Below the pieces are notes generated by a model. It was not told where the DNA came from. It did not search any database and saw only the letters and a program-made list of their open reading frames with translations. A stretch of 64,000 nt of DNA from Cryptomeria japonica (lineage: Eukaryota; Streptophyta; Pinopsida; Cupressales; Cupressaceae): assembly GCF_030272615.1 (NCBI RefSeq), contig NC_081409.1, positions 649,668,468 to 649,732,467 on the forward strand, given 5' to 3'. Position numbers and translations under genes: made by a program. The stretch's first letter is position 1; every line of letters starts with the position of its first letter. Positions 60,680 to 64,000 of the stretch are shown piece by piece.

Positions 60680-61600
60680 TCGCACTCTTATTTGGGCCCT
60701 TAATTATAGGTGTACCCTTTATCATTTTATCTTGATTTTTCCTTAATCCTACCCTAATTTCAACTCTTAAAGCATATTTTGCATATCCATGCATCTTGGG
60801 TTGAGCTACCAAGCTAGATTTAGCATTAGAATCATGAAAGCTCATATCCCTAGAAATCAAAAAAAATAATGGTCAAGACCAGAGTGTTGGTCGGTCTGGT
60901 CCTGCGCTTTTTTTCCTAAATTTTGGGCAGATGATTGGGCGGTCTTATCTTATTCAAAATTAGATCCATCAAAAATAATATTAATTTTAAGTCATCCTAG
61001 AGGTGATTTTAATTATGAAATCCCTATATAAGGCATCCTTATCAACTCATTTTCATTTAATCTTAATCTAAGCATCCATCTATTCAAGAAATCAAGCATA
61101 CTTCAATCCGTGAAGCATTATCAAGCATTTTTAGAGATCCTCAAGGTTGCATATTCTTCATTCAACCCTTTAGAAGCAAATTAAATCATTTTTATTCAAG
61201 CATATGTGTGTGATTAGGTTTTTGTCATGTTCATATCATTCATACAACATATGTGATTGTATTCAAGAAGCAAAGCACTATTTTTTGTCATTATAGATCT
61301 AAGGTATATACATCCATCATTTATTTCAGTATTTGCAATATTTCATTCAAGGTTAATTCCTAAAATAGGGTTTGACTTAGGCAAATCCCTATTCCCAACC
61401 TATTTCCCTTCTCTAGTGTGTGCAGGAATAGGTACGGAGTTGTGATCTTCAAAATTATCTTTATTTACATAGACAAATAGATCCCCTTTGGAGTGTGAAA
61501 AGTGTAGAGGACCAAAGTGATCGTTTCTCTGATCCTGACAAATCAAGAGCTCCTTCTAGGATAAGGTTCAAACACACTTATATTCCTTGAATCTAGGTTT
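60680..61600 (+). repeat. Probable LTR fragment with TATA box
   Basis: TATATAAGG at 61025-61033 is followed ~350 bp later by GGGTTTGACTTAGGCAAATC, a block shared with the gypsy LTR-like pieces at 26190 and 27720. The ORF at 62180 lies downstream on the same strand. Neither boundary nor primer site could be identified. Confidence 0.3.
61025..61033 (+). promoter_or_regulatory. Candidate TATA box
   Basis: TATATAAGG inside the probable LTR; a good match to a plant core promoter TATA element. No transcription start evidence. Confidence 0.35.
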
Positions 61601-62179
61601 GTGGCTCAATCTGACGACTATAGCTCAATGTTCATGCATTTTTACCTTAATTTCAACACATTTACCCTAATTTCACCATCTTCAACAATTCAATTTAACT
61701 TAAGGGAAATTAGAGGCACATTCAAGACCCTTAGAATCTTATTAGAATCTCGATTTATTACGTTTAGATCTATCAAATTCCTATCTTTCCCCTATGTGAT
61801 GGTAATTAAGAAAAATTAGTGGTTTTACTACATCCAATGGTGGAAACCTTAATTTTCACCATTACATTTTGGTGAATCTGACTCCTTATGCCCTTATTTC
61901 TAATTTATGTTCTCAGATATAAGTGTTTGTGCAATTTAAAAATCAAATTTACATTAGCAAATTTAATTTTCACTTGAATTTCAAAAATTTAGAGGTTAAA
62001 TTCACAAAACCCTAATTTTTTTATTTTAAAATTGAACTTGTGAGCTGTCTTATTTAGATCAATTTTTTCAAATCTAACTTGTGAACATTATAATTTTAAG
62101 TTTTGCAAGTATGTTTCCTTTTTCTTACGTTAGAAAAATGTCAAACTTATTTTTACAATAGAATGTTCCTAAGTTGTAA

Positions 62180-63286
62180 GGCTATAAGATATATGAAAAT
62201 CCCCTTTATGAGCCTTTCAACGATTCCTCTCCCAAAGATTCTCTCCCTAAAGAGGACATATTGATGCAAGAAAATAATTTTAACACTTCTCACAATGATC
62301 TCCCTATTTGGGATGAACTGTTGGATGATGGTGTGGATTATTCTCTTAATATGTTCCTCCTCCATGAGGGTACCTTGGTGAAAGAGGACGATATTATGGT
62401 AAAAGAAGGTGATATGAGTGAGAATTAATTTAATAAGACTTCACCTTCTATTCATTTTAGTAACCTTCCCCCTTGAGATGAAGCATCAATAAGACTTGAT
62501 TATCCCTTTCCTAAGGTTTGTCATGAAGATACTTTAGAACAAGAGGATAATGCGATTTCCCATCATGTTTTCAATGCTCTCTCTCCTAAAGATGAAGAAC
62601 CTAACCAAGATCCAGTCAATATTATTCATGTTACTAAAGAACCTAAAATTGTTGTTAGGGATGTGATGACTTGTCAACCTGATTATCATGTAGTTCCTTA
62701 CATATATAATAATGAAATGTTTTCTTTGGAAGTTGATAAGAAAATATAAATTGAAGAACATTATAATTTTCTAGTTCCTAGAATCCTCTCTCCAATTCAA
62801 ACAAATACACCATCTCCTACTAAAGAAGTTTTTGGAGAAGAACTCCTAGAGGATGATTGGGGGTCATTATATTTCACACCTCCTTTTTGTAGAAAATCTA
62901 AGATGACTAAATTTGATACTCAAAACTCTTATCCTAACACATGTCTAGATCTTGATTGGGCTTCTTTTAACTTCAATCCAATTCCACCTAAGAGAAAACT
63001 CTCTCCTAATCTCACACATGGATATAATGGACAAGTTTTAGGATATGTGCAACAAATTCATGATAAATCAAACTTTTCTAATGAAAATCTAGGTTTCCAA
63101 CCTCTTCCTTTGTCAACATCCCCTCCTCCATTGTCTAATGGATTTGCATCTTCTCATTTCCATATGGCATCCCAACAAGCTAATGTCTTATCCAATTCTC
63201 TTTATACAAGCTTGAATTCACTTCTCTGCTATAAACTTTGGCCTAGTACCCAAGGACCAGGGTGTCCAATGCCCTGGTCTTCCTAA
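62180..63286 (+). pseudogene. Decayed acidic ORF of unknown family
   Basis: A single frame of about 368 codons is broken only by TAA 62426, TGA 62474 and TAA 62747, with no frameshift, and ends at TAA 63284. It is acidic and Pro/Asp/Asn-rich (YENPLYEPFNDSSPKDSLPK; SPTKEVFGEELLEDDWGSLY) and ends GPGCPMPWSS. There is no obvious start codon, signal peptide or catalytic motif. Lying downstream of a probable LTR, it may be the ORF of a non-autonomous element. The consistent frame over 1.1 kb argues that it once coded for protein; its function is not recognised. Confidence 0.45.
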
Positions 63287-63618
63287 TTCTGATCCAATTT
63301 TTTTAATTTCCTTCTCCATGTCACACTTTTATAAAGGAAATGACCAATGTTGATTCAAATTTTTAAATTGAATCAATATAAAGTGAAATATATGTTTTGA
63401 ATTTTGAAATGATGTAAACTAATAAAATGTATATTCTTATGGTATTTTATGTTTGTAATTTTTATAAAAAATTAAAAAATTATTTGAATATAGTTTTGTA
63501 TAAAGTAAACACTATAATTTAGTTGCTGATAAAATGTTGAAATTGAAGTTACACAAGCTGCCACACCTTATGTAATAAGTTTTACCTTTTTTAAAAAAAA
63601 ATTGTGTATATTGATAAC

Positions 63619-64000
<382 letters not shown>

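Overview
This is a stretch of a large, repeat-rich plant nuclear genome. Nearly everything that can be identified is LTR retrotransposon, mainly Ty1/copia with some Ty3/gypsy. Copia elements are primed with the initiator-tRNA-Met type site (TGGTATCAGAGC). No complete ordinary host gene, rRNA, tRNA or CRISPR array is visible. The old, diverged, deeply nested LTR elements would suit a conifer or other gymnosperm, but the sequence does not prove this.

Layout. 1-12857: copia element A (+, 5' end outside the window), split by a full-length copia element B (4159-11725, +, target duplication TCATG). 12858-16901: old intergenic DNA with two decayed Ty3/gypsy pol fragments on the minus strand. 16902-19177: a small LTR element L with no coding capacity. 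19178-21514: AT-rich, nothing recognised. 21515-21986: decayed gypsy gag-like ORF, interrupted by the 3' half of minus-strand element F (21987 to about 26060). 26061-29696: gypsy LTR-like pieces and the 3' end of copia element J. 29697-30176 and 58413-58776: two halves of one older coiled-coil ORF, separated by a 28-kb nest. In that nest, minus-strand element G (30177-58407, ATCAC) holds element D (32061-47187, +, TCCCA) in its RNase H region. D holds element E (36570-44679, +, AAGAT/AATAT) in its reverse transcriptase. G's 5' LTR holds element H (49660-57555, minus, ACAAC). After 58777 come unrecognised DNA, a probable LTR fragment, a decayed acidic ORF (62180-63286) and an (AT)n tract.

How the parts relate. 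B, D and H are conventional gag-pol elements (zinc-knuckle Gag, protease, integrase, RT, RNase H), all now broken. G has a different Gag, a coiled coil followed by several zinc knuckles, ahead of remnants of pol. E has intact-length LTRs, primer site and polypurine tracts, and encodes a coiled-coil/five-knuckle ORF1 plus an ORF2 of about 1,150 codons with no pol at all. It therefore looks like a non-autonomous element that would have needed enzymes from a relative. F carries a recognisable homologue of the E ORF2 just before its 3' LTR, so this unknown protein is a shared family rather than an accident.

B, D, E, F, H and J share repeated AAAGGGGGAG tracts before the 3' LTR and an inverted repeat across the polypurine tract/LTR boundary whose bases change in step between elements. 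G shares the tracts but its repeat is weak. The multiple polypurine tracts recall Sireviruses; that assignment is an inference. The main candidates for something undescribed are the E/F ORF2 family, the E element plan and the covarying boundary hairpin.
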